A stretch of DNA of 64,000 nt, taken from Ideonella sp. (GTDB lineage: Bacteria > Pseudomonadota > Gammaproteobacteria > Burkholderiales > Burkholderiaceae_C). Positions 25,720 to 34,848 of this stretch are shown piece by piece. How positions within the stretch are numbered: position 1 is the stretch's first letter; each line of letters begins with the position of its first letter. The stretch lies in assembly GCA_015075165.1 (NCBI GenBank), contig JABTUY010000004.1, positions 310,001 through 374,000 of the forward strand, written 5' to 3'. Under the pieces are notes generated by a model. That model was not told the DNA's origin, did no database searches, and saw only the letters and a program-made list of their open reading frames with translations. Made by a program: the position numbers and the translations under genes.

Positions 25720-27854
25720 TTCAGCTGATGCAGCAGGAAGCTGAACTCCAGCGCCAGCATGTCGGCGCGCTGTGCGTTGTCGGCCGCGCCGCCGTGGCCG
25801 CCTTCGATGTTCTCGTAGTACAGCAGATCGTGCCGCTGTTCGAGCATGCGCGCAGCCATCTTGCGGGCATGGCTCGGGTGCACGCGGTCGTCGCGCGTGC
25901 TGGTGGTGAGCAGCACGCGCGGCAGCTTCTGTGTGGCGCGCACGTTCTGGTAGGGGCTGTAGCGCGCGATCGCGGCCCATTGCGCGGACTGGTCGGGGTC
26001 GCCGTACTCGGCCAGCCACGAGGCGCCGGCCAGCAGCCGGTGGTAGCGGCGCATGTCGAGCAGCGGCACCTGGCAGACCACCGCGTTGAACAGCTCGGGC
26101 CGCTGCAGCATCACCGCGCCCACCAGCAGGCCGCCGTTGCTGCCGCCCTCGATGCCGAGATGGCGCGCGCTGGTGATGCCGCGCCGAATCACGTCTTCGG
26201 CCACGGCGATGAAGTCGTCGTAGCTGCGTTGCTTGTGCTCGCGCACCGCGGCCTGGTGCCAGGCCGGGCCGTATTCGCCGCCGCCGCGGATGTTGGCCAC
26301 CACCAGCACGCCACCGGCGCCGTACCACGCGGTGCCGAACGCGCCGGAGTACCACGGCTGCTGCGAGACCTCGAAGCCGCCGTAGCCGTACAGCAGCGTC
26401 GGGTTGCGGCCATCGGTGGTGGCGCCGCGCGGCCAGACCACGAAGTACGGCACGCGTGTGCCGTCTTTCGAGACGGCGAAGTGCTGCTCGGCGCGCATGC
26501 CCTGAGCGTCGAAGAAGTGCGGTCGCGTCTTCATGGTTTCGCGCGTGTCGACTCCGGTGCGTGCCAGCAGCAGCGAATCGGGCGTCAGGAAGTCGGCGTA
26601 CGAAAGCCAGTACGACTCGGCGAGGTCGTCGTTCGCCAGCATCGGGTCGTGCAGCGGCGCGACGCCGATCGTGCCGGGAAAGGGCGCCGGCACCTCGCGC
26701 CGCTGCCAGCGCCGGCCGTCGAGGTGCCACTCCTCGACGCGGCTGGCCACGTTGTCGAGGATGTCGAGCACCAGGCGAGTGCGCGTGGTCACCGTGCCGG
26801 CCAGCGAGCGCTCGGCCGTCGGCGCGAACAGCACGTCGAACGCGCGCTGCCCGGCCAGGAAGCCGGCCGCCGGTGCCACCAGCAGCGAGCCGCCGCGGTA
26901 GGTGGCGCCGCCGACCGCCCAGTCGCTGCGCGGCTCGATCAGCACATGCTCGCGCCAGAAGCGCAGGCGCGCATCGTGCGGCTTGTCGAGCAGCTGCAGC
27001 ACCGCACCGTGCGTCGCAGCGTCGCGCGCGGGCACCAGCAGCGCAAGCTGCGAGTTGTAGAAATCGATCTGGCGGCCGACCAGCGTGCGCTCGAATCCCG
27101 GCGTGCGGTCGATGTCGAACGTCACCGAGACATCGCTGGCCTGCGCCTCGAACACCGTGGCCGCGCCTGCGAGCGGCTCGCCACGGCGCCAGCGCTTGAC
27201 GATGCGCGGGTAGCCCGAGGTGGTCAGTGAACCGGGGCCGAAGTCGGTGGCGACGAACACCGTGTCGGCGTCGAGCCAGTCGATGTCGCTCTTGGCTTCG
27301 GGCAGCGCGAAACCGCCGTCGACGAAGCGCAGGGTCGTGAGGTCGAACTCGCGCACCACGGTGGCATCGGCGCCGCCGCGCGACAGCTTCAGCAGGCAGC
27401 GCGTGTCGTCGGGGCGCAGGCAGGCGGCGCCGGCCCAGACCCAGTTCTCGCCTTCGGCGCGGCCGAGCGCGTCGAGGTCGAGCAGCGTGTGCCATTGCGG
27501 CGCCGGCTTGCGGTATTCGGCCAGCGTGGTGCGCCGCCACAGGCCGCGCGGGTGATCGGCGTCCTGCCAGAAGTTGTACAGCCAGGGCCCGCGGCGGGTG
27601 ACGGCCGGAATGCGCTCGCGCGAATCGAGCACGGCGCGGATGCGGTCGCGCAGGCCGGCGAAACCGGGCCGCGCCTCGAGCTCGCGGCGCGCCTGGGCAT
27701 TGCGCTCGCGCACCCAGGCCAGCGCTCGCTCGCCGTGCACCTCCTCCAGCCAGAGGTAGGGGTCGTCGTCGGGAACAGCAGGGGTTGCGGCCATGGCGAG
27801 CGGCGCCACGGTCGACGCCGCACACCACAACGCCACGGCAGCCAGTTTGCGCAC
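25716..27854 (-). CDS. S9 family prolyl oligopeptidase-like serine peptidase, exported
   Basis: A 712-residue peptidase with a signal peptide (KLAAVALWCAASTVAPLAMA), a seven-bladed propeller (about 25-430) and an alpha/beta-hydrolase domain. The catalytic triad is S572 in EGGSNGG, an aspartate in STRDDRVHP near residue 656 and H687 in EGGHGG. The blocks YGYGGFEVS and GGGEYGPAWHQA are typical. Prolyl oligopeptidases cleave short peptides after proline or basic residues; the export signal places this one in the periplasm. The GTG at 27854 directly precedes the signal peptide; a TACGCT box lies seven bases before it and no ribosome site is evident, so the start is moderately sure. Confidence 0.88.
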   Translation of the reverse strand: MRKLAAVALWCAASTVAPLAMAATPAVPDDDPYLWLEEVHGERALAWVRERNAQARRELEARPGFAGLRDRIRAVLDSRERIPAVTRRGPWLYNFWQDADHPRGLWRRTTLAEYRKPAPQWHTLLDLDALGRAEGENWVWAGAACLRPDDTRCLLKLSRGGADATVVREFDLTTLRFVDGGFALPEAKSDIDWLDADTVFVATDFGPGSLTTSGYPRIVKRWRRGEPLAGAATVFEAQASDVSVTFDIDRTPGFERTLVGRQIDFYNSQLALLVPARDAATHGAVLQLLDKPHDARLRFWREHVLIEPRSDWAVGGATYRGGSLLVAPAAGFLAGQRAFDVLFAPTAERSLAGTVTTRTRLVLDILDNVASRVEEWHLDGRRWQRREVPAPFPGTIGVAPLHDPMLANDDLAESYWLSYADFLTPDSLLLARTGVDTRETMKTRPHFFDAQGMRAEQHFAVSKDGTRVPYFVVWPRGATTDGRNPTLLYGYGGFEVSQQPWYSGAFGTAWYGAGGVLVVANIRGGGEYGPAWHQAAVREHKQRSYDDFIAVAEDVIRRGITSARHLGIEGGSNGGLLVGAVMLQRPELFNAVVCQVPLLDMRRYHRLLAGASWLAEYGDPDQSAQWAAIARYSPYQNVRATQKLPRVLLTTSTRDDRVHPSHARKMAARMLEQRHDLLYYENIEGGHGGAADNAQRADMLALEFSFLLHQLK

Positions 27855-28044
27855 CGGCGCGAGCGTAGCATCGGCGCGATGGCCCAGCCTGGCGCGGCAG
27901 CTCGGAGCCACCGTGCTCACGCTGCAGGCGGCGAGCGGCAACCCGCACCGTGCGCGGCACGTGGTTATTCGGCTTCGGGCCGGCGCCGCGCGGTGGCATC
28001 ATCCGCGCGCCACGCTGATGCGCGGCGCCACGAGGAGCCCAGCC

Positions 28045-30093
28045 ATGGACGCCGCCGTCAACCCGCTGCTGATCGCCTGGGATTCACCGTTCGACCTGCC
28101 ACCGTTCGCGCTCGTGCGCAGTGAGCATTTCAAGCCGGCATTCGAGCACGGCATGCGTGCGCACAAGGCCGAGCTGGCGCACATCGCCGCCCAGGCCGCG
28201 GCACCGGACTTCGACAACACGCTGGTCGCGTTCGACGCTTCGGGCCGGCTGCTCGCGCGCGTGGAGGCGCTGTTCCACAACCTGGCCGCATCGGCCACCG
28301 ACGACGCGCTGCAGGCCGTGCAGCGCGAGATGGCGGCGCCGTTGGCCGCGCACTGGAGCGCGGTGTACATGGACGACGCGCTGTTTGCCCGCGTCGACGC
28401 GGTGCACGCGCGCCGCGACACGCTTGGCCTCGACACCGAGCAGCGCCGGCTGCTGGAGCGCGTGCACCTCGATTTCGTGCGCGCCGGCGCGCGCCTGACC
28501 GGGCCCGCGCGCACGCGCTGCGCCGAGCTGATGCAGCGGCTGGCCGAGCTGACGACCACGTTCGCGCAGAACGTGCTGCACGACGAGGCCAGCTATGCGC
28601 TCGAGCTGCGCGGCGAGGCCGACCTGTCCGGCCTGCCGGCCTGGTTGCGCGCGGCGGCACACCAGGCCGCGCTCGAGCGCGGCCTGCCCGGCGGCCACGT
28701 GATCACGCTGGCGCGCTCGCTGATCGTGCCGTTCCTCAGCTTCTCGCCGCGGCGCGACCTGCGCGAGCAGGCCTGGCGCGCCTGGGTGTCGCGCGGCGAG
28801 CACGACGGTGCGCACGACAACCGGCCGGTCGCGGCGGCCATCCTCGCGCTGCGGCGCGAGCAGGCGGCGCTGCATGGCCATGCGAGCTACGCCGACTATG
28901 CGCTGGCCGATTCGATGGCACGCGAGCCCGCGCAGGTGTGGGCGCTGCTGGACAGCGTGTGGGCCAAGGCGGTGCCGGCGCTCGAGCGCGAGCGCGCGTT
29001 GCTGCTTCGCGCTCGCGATGCGCAGGGCGTGCGCGAGCCGATCGAGGCGTGGGACTGGCGCTTCTGGGCCGAGCAGGTGCGGCGCGAGCACTACGCGCTC
29101 GACGAGGCCGAGCTGAAGGGCTACTTTCCGCTGCCGGCGATGGTGCAGGCGGCATTCGATTGCGCGCAGCGGCTGTTCGGCCTGCGCTTCAGCGCGCGCC
29201 CCGACCTCGCCACCTACCACGCCGACGCGCTCGCCTACGAGGTGGCCGATGCGGCGGGCCGCACGATCGGCCTGTTCGTGCAGGACAACTTCGCACGCGC
29301 CGGCAAGCGCAGCGGCGCGTGGATGAGCGCGCTGCACTGGCAGCACCGCAACGGCTTCGAGTCGCGCCCGGTGGTGCTGAACAACAACAACTTCGCGCGC
29401 GGTGAGGCCGGCGGGCCGACGCTGCTGTCGCTCGACGACGTGCGCACGCTGTTCCACGAGTTCGGCCACGGGCTGCACGGGCTGCTGTCGAACGTGCGCT
29501 ACGAGCGGCTGTCGGGCACCCAGGTGCTGCGCGACTTCGTCGAACTGCCGTCGCAGCTGTTCGAGCACTGGATCGACGAGCCCGAGGTGCTCCAGCGCCA
29601 TGCCCGCCATTGGCAGACCGGCGAGCCGATCCCCGCGGCGTTGATCGAGCGCGTGCGCGCGGCGCGGCGCTTCGGCCAGGGCTACGAATCGGTGCGCTAC
29701 ACGGCCAGCGCGCTGGTCGACCTGGCCGCGCACACCGCAGCCGGGCCGATCGACGACATCGTCGCGTTCGAGCAGCGCGTGCTCGCCGAGCGCCGGGCGC
29801 CCGCGGTGGCCGGGCTCAACCACCGGCTGCCGCACTTCCAGCACCTGTTTTCGGGCTCGGGCTACGCCGCCGGCTACTACGTGTACCTGTGGGCCGAGGT
29901 GCTCGACGCCGACGCCTACGACGCCTTCGTCGAGGCGGGCGACCCGTTCGATGCGCAGGTGGCCGAGCGGCTGCGGCGCTGGGTGTACGCCAGTGGCAAC
30001 AGCGTCGAGCCCGGCGCGGCCTACGAGGCGTTCCGCGGCCGCGCCGCACGCGTCGAGCCGATGCTGCGCGAGCGTGGTTTGATCGGCACCTGA
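28045..30093 (+). CDS. M3 family zinc metallopeptidase (oligopeptidase A / Dcp-like)
   Basis: A 682-residue cytoplasmic thimet-like oligopeptidase. The zinc motif HEFGHGLH starts at residue 471, followed by the downstream glutamate region (DFVELPSQLFEHW). The N-terminal helical domain (WDSPFDLPPFALVRSEHF) and the GSGYAAGYYVYLWAEVL segment near the C-terminus match the PrlC/Dcp branch. It degrades short peptides, including signal-peptide fragments. The ATG at 28045 has GAGGAG about seven bases upstream. It is divergent from the S9 peptidase gene; the 190-bp gap holds no other gene I can see. Confidence 0.93.
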   Translation: MDAAVNPLLIAWDSPFDLPPFALVRSEHFKPAFEHGMRAHKAELAHIAAQAAAPDFDNTLVAFDASGRLLARVEALFHNLAASATDDALQAVQREMAAPLAAHWSAVYMDDALFARVDAVHARRDTLGLDTEQRRLLERVHLDFVRAGARLTGPARTRCAELMQRLAELTTTFAQNVLHDEASYALELRGEADLSGLPAWLRAAAHQAALERGLPGGHVITLARSLIVPFLSFSPRRDLREQAWRAWVSRGEHDGAHDNRPVAAAILALRREQAALHGHASYADYALADSMAREPAQVWALLDSVWAKAVPALERERALLLRARDAQGVREPIEAWDWRFWAEQVRREHYALDEAELKGYFPLPAMVQAAFDCAQRLFGLRFSARPDLATYHADALAYEVADAAGRTIGLFVQDNFARAGKRSGAWMSALHWQHRNGFESRPVVLNNNNFARGEAGGPTLLSLDDVRTLFHEFGHGLHGLLSNVRYERLSGTQVLRDFVELPSQLFEHWIDEPEVLQRHARHWQTGEPIPAALIERVRAARRFGQGYESVRYTASALVDLAAHTAAGPIDDIVAFEQRVLAERRAPAVAGLNHRLPHFQHLFSGSGYAAGYYVYLWAEVLDADAYDAFVEAGDPFDAQVAERLRRWVYASGNSVEPGAAYEAFRGRAARVEPMLRERGLIGT

Positions 30094-30152
30094 CCGCGCA
30101 CGCGGCGCACACCACGCGCGACGCACGAACCGGTCCAACCGAGAGCCGCCGC

Positions 30153-30226
30153 GGATCCGGCTTCGCCGGGCCGCCAGCGACGCCCCCTGGAGGGGGAGGC
30201 GCCGAAGGCGCATCGGGGGTGGTTCA
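30153..30226 (-). repeat. hairpin-rich intergenic repeat, copy 2 of family B
   Basis: Three consecutive perfect stems lie here: CCGGC-TTC-GCCGG (30157-30169), CCCCC-TGGA-GGGGG (30183-30196) and GCGCC-GAA-GGCGC (30199-30211). The unit ends CATCGGGGGTGGTTCA, where TCA (30224-30226) is the stop codon of the leftward hybrid kinase gene. It is homologous to 18211-18290 and lies between convergent genes, so it can act as a terminator. Confidence 0.7.
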
Positions 30227-32884
30227 ATTCCGCTTGCCGAACAGCGTGTCGAGCGCGCTGAGGAAGACGCGGAAATCGAGCGGCTTGGTCCAGTAGTCGG
30301 CGAAGCCGGCGCCGAGCGCGCGCTGGATGTCGTCGGGCATCGCGTTGGCCGACAGCGCGATGCACGGGATCGTCGCGGTACTGGGGTCGGCGCGCAGCCG
30401 CCGCAGCACCTCCAGGCCGTCGATATCGGGCAGCTGCATGTCCACCAGGATCAGGTCGGGCCGCTGCGCGCGTGCGCTGTCGATGCCGCTGCGACCATCG
30501 TCGGCCTCGTCGAGTGTCAGATTGCCGCGTTGCGCGACCAGCCCGCGCACGATCAGCGCGTTGACCGGGTTGTCTTCGATGTACAGCAGCCGGCCGTGGC
30601 GGCTGCCGGCCGGCTTCGCGATCGCCTGCGGCGTCGGCGGCCGTGAACGCGCGGCGGCTTGCGCGACGGCGATACCGTTGGCCACCGGAAGCCGCACTTC
30701 GAACTCGCTGCCGACGCCGAGCGTGCTGTGCACCTGCACCGTGCCGCCCATGCGTTCGACGTTGGCCTTGACGATCGCCAGGCCGATGCCGGTGCCCTCG
30801 ATGCCCTGGCCGTGCAGGCCCAGCCGGTTGAACGGCTCGAACACGTGTGCGAGCTGTTCGGGTGTCATGCCGCGGCCACTGTCGCGCACCTGCAGCGACA
30901 CCGTGTCGCCGGTGGACCGCGACTCCACCTGCACCGTGCCACCGTGGCGGTTGTACTTGACCGCGTTGGTCAGCAGGTTCAGCAGCACTTGGCGCAGGCG
31001 CGTCGGGTCGGCCAGCACGGTGCCCGGCAGCTCGCCGCGCTGCAGTTGCACGCCGTTCGACGCGGCCAGCGCGGCGACCATCGGCGCGGCGGCGTCGTAC
31101 AGCGTGGCCAGTTCCACCGCTTGCAGCTCGAGGCGGATCTCGCCGGTGTCGAGGCTCGACAGGTCGAGCACATCGTTCACCAGCGCCAGCAGGTGCTCGC
31201 CGGCGGCGCGGATGTGCAGCAGCTGACCCAGCGCCGCGCCGTTGTCCGACAGGGAAGGCTCGGCCAGCAGCAGCTGCGCGAAGCCGATCACCGCGTTCAG
31301 CGGCGTGCGCAGCTCGTGGCTCATGCGCGCGAGGAAGCGCGATTTGGCCTGGCTCTCGCGCTGCGCGAGCAGGCGCTCCTGACGCGTCTGCTCGGCCTGG
31401 CGGGCCTCGGTCACGTCCCAGTTGATGCCGATGCGGCGCACCTCGCGGCCCTCGGCATCGAGGAACGGCACCGAGCGCGAGGCCAGCCAATGCACGCTGC
31501 CGTCGGGCCACAGCACGCGATACTCGTTGCGGCCAGGGCGACCTTCACGGATCGAGTCGGTGATCTCCTGGCGCATCGGCTCGACATCGTCGGGGTGCAA
31601 CCACGACAGTCGCTCGTCCATCGTCGGCTCGTCGCGGCCGTCGGGTTCGCGGCCGCGCAGCTTCCACATCTGCTCGTCCCAGTGGCCGCGCCCGCTCACC
31701 GCATCGTGGTCCCAGGTGCCGAGGCCGAGCGCCGAGGTGGCCAGCGCGCTGCGCTCGTGCGCCTCGCGCAACGCACGTTCGCGCGAGCGCTGCTCGGTCA
31801 TGTCGATCGCCACGCCGATGAAGGACACCGGCGTGCCCTGCGCATCGCGCTGCGTCACGCAGCGTGTCAGCACGTCGAGCCAGCGGCCCGATGCGTGACG
31901 GTAGCGCGCATCCATCTGCGTCGGGCCGCTGGCGCGCAGCGCGCTCGCCATCGCGGCCTGCACGCGCGGTCGGTCGTCGGGGTGGATCAGCGCGCGCGCC
32001 TCTTCCAGCGACAAGCCTTCGCGGCGCGGCGTCATGCCGAGCACGCGCCAACCCGCGTCCTCGTAGAGCAGGCGGTTGCTCGCCAGGTCGTGGCGCCACA
32101 TCACGATGCCGCCGAGCTGCAGCGCCAGCTCGAGCTGCGAGCGCGCCTCGTCGACCGTTCGCGCCATGCGCCAGATCTCGGAGTCGTCCACCATCGCGCC
32201 CAGCGCCTGCGCGGGGTGGCCGTCGGGCCCGTTGCGCACCACCCACTGCGAATGCAGGTGGCGCACCACGCCGTCGGCGCCGCACACGCGGTAGCGGTGC
32301 GAGTAGCTGCCAGCGACCTGCGTCGACGCGAGGAACATGCTCTCCAGCGCCTGGCGGTCCTCGTCGAGAATGAAGCGGGTCGCTTGCGCGAAATCCGGTG
32401 TCGGCAGGTCGTCGGACAGGCCCCAGAAGCGATGCATGTGCCGGTCCCAGCGGCCGCGCATCGTGGTCAGGTCGCGCTCCCAGATGCCGAGGCGGCCGAA
32501 GCGCTGCGCCAGGTCGAGCAGCTCCTGCAGGTGGTCGGCGCGCTGTTCGGCCCTGCGGTCGGCGAGTGTCAGCCAGCGCGCGGCGCCGACGCTGCGCAGC
32601 GACACCCGCACCGGCCACGGCGCCTGCGCGGCATCGTGCAACAGCAGCGGCACGCCATCGAGCGTGCGGGCCTCGCGACAGGCGGCCGCGACGAGCGCGA
32701 ACGCGGTCACGTGAGCGGCGTCGTCGGCATCGCACAGCCGGGTGAGCGGTTCGCCCAGCAGTTCGGCCGCGGCCCGTCCGCTGGTGACGCAGAACGCGGC
32801 ATTGGCGCCGCGCACGATGCCGCTCGCGTCGAGTGCCAGCACCGGTGCGGCAACGGCATCGGGCACGGAGAAGTCGTCGCTCAT
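30224..32884 (-). CDS. cytosolic multi-PAS hybrid sensor histidine kinase
   Basis: An 886-residue kinase without membrane segments. Four PAS-type modules are visible: about 10-110, 125-235, 250-370 (ends FIGVAIDMTEQ) and 380-500 (ends IGINWDVTEAR). They are followed by HisKA with H523 in MSHELRTPLNAVIGF, HATPase (NLLTNAVKYN, DSGRGM, GTGIGLAIV) and a receiver domain with D815 in LVDMQLPDIDG and the lysine in YWTKPLD. Signals are probably sensed in the cytoplasm by the PAS domains, ligand unknown. There is no output domain, so a separate regulator must exist elsewhere. It is divergent from the biotinyl-carboxyltransferase gene. Confidence 0.93.
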   Translation of the reverse strand: MSDDFSVPDAVAAPVLALDASGIVRGANAAFCVTSGRAAAELLGEPLTRLCDADDAAHVTAFALVAAACREARTLDGVPLLLHDAAQAPWPVRVSLRSVGAARWLTLADRRAEQRADHLQELLDLAQRFGRLGIWERDLTTMRGRWDRHMHRFWGLSDDLPTPDFAQATRFILDEDRQALESMFLASTQVAGSYSHRYRVCGADGVVRHLHSQWVVRNGPDGHPAQALGAMVDDSEIWRMARTVDEARSQLELALQLGGIVMWRHDLASNRLLYEDAGWRVLGMTPRREGLSLEEARALIHPDDRPRVQAAMASALRASGPTQMDARYRHASGRWLDVLTRCVTQRDAQGTPVSFIGVAIDMTEQRSRERALREAHERSALATSALGLGTWDHDAVSGRGHWDEQMWKLRGREPDGRDEPTMDERLSWLHPDDVEPMRQEITDSIREGRPGRNEYRVLWPDGSVHWLASRSVPFLDAEGREVRRIGINWDVTEARQAEQTRQERLLAQRESQAKSRFLARMSHELRTPLNAVIGFAQLLLAEPSLSDNGAALGQLLHIRAAGEHLLALVNDVLDLSSLDTGEIRLELQAVELATLYDAAAPMVAALAASNGVQLQRGELPGTVLADPTRLRQVLLNLLTNAVKYNRHGGTVQVESRSTGDTVSLQVRDSGRGMTPEQLAHVFEPFNRLGLHGQGIEGTGIGLAIVKANVERMGGTVQVHSTLGVGSEFEVRLPVANGIAVAQAAARSRPPTPQAIAKPAGSRHGRLLYIEDNPVNALIVRGLVAQRGNLTLDEADDGRSGIDSARAQRPDLILVDMQLPDIDGLEVLRRLRADPSTATIPCIALSANAMPDDIQRALGAGFADYWTKPLDFRVFLSALDTLFGKRN

Positions 32885-32986
32885 CGTCGGCGCGGCCGGG
32901 TCGGCGTGGTGCGAACGGCGGGCAGTCTACGCTGTCGCCGCAGTGGTGGCACCGGGGGGATTCGCATTCCCGCGCACAATGCGCCG

Positions 32987-34816
32987 ATGCGAACAATCGT
33001 CAGCCAGCGCGCCGGCGTGCAGGGCGCCGTCACCACGGTGGAGGTAGTTGTCGGCGCTGCCGTCGCGCGTGGTGCGGTGCTGATGCGCCTCGAATCGATG
33101 AAGATGGAGTTCCCCGTCGAGGCCGAGGCCGACGGCGTGGTGCAGGCGCTGCATGTGCAGCGCGGCGACGCGGTCGACGAAGGCGACCCGCTGGTCGATC
33201 TGGCGCCGCCGGACGCGCTGCCTGCCGCTGCCGTCGCGCCGGCCGCCGCCCCCGCGGTGGCGCCAGCCGCGCGGCCCGACCTCGACGAACTGCGGGCGCG
33301 GTACGCGCTGCTGGCCGATGCCGCGCGGCCGCGGATGGTGGCCGCACGCCATGCGCAGGGCCGGCGCACCGCGCGCGAGAACCTCGCGGCGCTGTTCGAC
33401 GCCGGCAGCTTCGTCGAGTACGGCGGTTTCGCGGTCGCCGCGCAGCGCAGCCGACGCGCGCTCGACGACCTGCAGCGCAACACGCCGGCCGATGGCCTGG
33501 TGGCGGGCGTCGGCACGGTGCATGCCGACGCGTTCGGCGCGGAGCGCGCGCGCTGTGCCGCGATGGCCTACGACTACTCGGTGCTGGCCGGCACGCAAGG
33601 CGAGAACAACCACCGCAAAGCCGACCGCCTGCTCGAGCTGGCGGCACGACAGCAACTGCCGTTCGTGCTGTTCGCCGAGGGTGGCGGCGGGCGGCCGGGC
33701 GATGTCGACTCCAACGCGGTGTCGGGCCTGCACTGCACCACGTTCCGCGCGTTGGCCGCGCTGTCGGGCCGCGTGCCGACGCTGGGCATCGTCGAGGGCT
33801 ATTGCTTCGCCGGCAATGCGGCGCTGCTGGGCAGCTGCGACTACGTGGTCGCCACGCGCAGCGCCAGCATCGGCATGGGCGGCCCGGCGATGATCGAGGG
33901 TGGCGGCCTCGGCGTGGTGGCGCCGGACGACGTCGGCCCGGCGGCGACGATCGCCAGGGCCGGCGGCATCGACCTGCTGGTCGACGACGAAGCGCAGGCG
34001 GTGCAAGAGGCGCGGCGCATCGTCGCCTGGCACCAGGGCGCGCTGCCCGACACCGGTGCCGCCGACCAGCGTCCGCTGCGCGACGCGATCGCGCGCGGCC
34101 GCAACGCGGTGTTCGACCCGTGCGCGATCGTGCGCACCATCGCCGACCGCGACAGCACGATCGAGCTGCGCGCCGAGTTCGGCTTGGGCGTGGTGACGAT
34201 GCTGGCGCGCCTGGGCGGTGCACCGGTGGCGATCGCCGCCACCAACCCGCGCCACCTGGCCGGTGCGCTCGACGTGGCCGGGTGTGACAAGCTGGCGCGC
34301 TTCATGCAGCTCGCCGATGCGGCCGGCCACCCGCTGATCACGCTGGTCGACACGCCGGGCTTCATGGTCGGGCCGGCGGTCGAGGCGCATGGCCTGATGC
34401 GCCACGCCGGCCGCGTGTTCGTCACCGCCGCGGCGCTGCGCGTGCCGGTGGTGTCGGTGGTGCTGCGGCGCGGCTTCGGCTTGGGCGCGATGGCGTTCAC
34501 TGCCGGGCACTTCCACGCGCCGGTGGCCACCGCAGCATGGCCGCAGGCCGAGTTCGGCCCGATGGGGCTCGAAGGCGCAGTGCGGCTGGGTTTCCGCAAG
34601 GAGCTCGCCGCGGTCGACGGCGCCGCGCGCGACGCGCTGTTCGAGCAGCTGCTGGGCGGTATGCGCGAGCGCGGCCGCGCGCTCAACGTGGCCAGCCACC
34701 TCGAGCTCGACGACGTGATCGACCCGGCGCAGACGCGCGAGTGGCTGCTGCGCGTGCTGGCCGCCACCCGGCGCGAGCCGCTGCCGCCGCGGCGTGCCTT
34801 CGTCGACCCGTGGTAG
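32987..34816 (+). CDS. biotinyl domain-carboxyltransferase fusion (acyl-CoA carboxylase subunit)
   Basis: A 609-residue protein. Residues 1-75 form a biotinyl/lipoyl domain with the biotinylation motif ESMKMEF (K39). After an Ala/Pro linker, residues 100-609 form the acyl-CoA carboxylase carboxyltransferase with both crotonase-like halves: GSFVEYGGFAVA, GGGGRPGDVD, GYCFAGNAALLGSCD, then VDTPGFMVGPAVEAHGL and RRGFGLGAMAF. It should carboxylate an acyl-CoA using carboxybiotin, but needs a biotin carboxylase and none is in the window. Some proteobacteria carry a single BC-BCCP-CT chain; this looks like its last two thirds. A CACAAT box lies six bases before the ATG and no ribosome site is visible. 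Confidence 0.85.
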   Translation: MRTIVSQRAGVQGAVTTVEVVVGAAVARGAVLMRLESMKMEFPVEAEADGVVQALHVQRGDAVDEGDPLVDLAPPDALPAAAVAPAAAPAVAPAARPDLDELRARYALLADAARPRMVAARHAQGRRTARENLAALFDAGSFVEYGGFAVAAQRSRRALDDLQRNTPADGLVAGVGTVHADAFGAERARCAAMAYDYSVLAGTQGENNHRKADRLLELAARQQLPFVLFAEGGGGRPGDVDSNAVSGLHCTTFRALAALSGRVPTLGIVEGYCFAGNAALLGSCDYVVATRSASIGMGGPAMIEGGGLGVVAPDDVGPAATIARAGGIDLLVDDEAQAVQEARRIVAWHQGALPDTGAADQRPLRDAIARGRNAVFDPCAIVRTIADRDSTIELRAEFGLGVVTMLARLGGAPVAIAATNPRHLAGALDVAGCDKLARFMQLADAAGHPLITLVDTPGFMVGPAVEAHGLMRHAGRVFVTAAALRVPVVSVVLRRGFGLGAMAFTAGHFHAPVATAAWPQAEFGPMGLEGAVRLGFRKELAAVDGAARDALFEQLLGGMRERGRALNVASHLELDDVIDPAQTREWLLRVLAATRREPLPPRRAFVDPW

Positions 34817-34848
34817 GCCCGCATTCGAAGCGATCGCCGTCCGCAACG

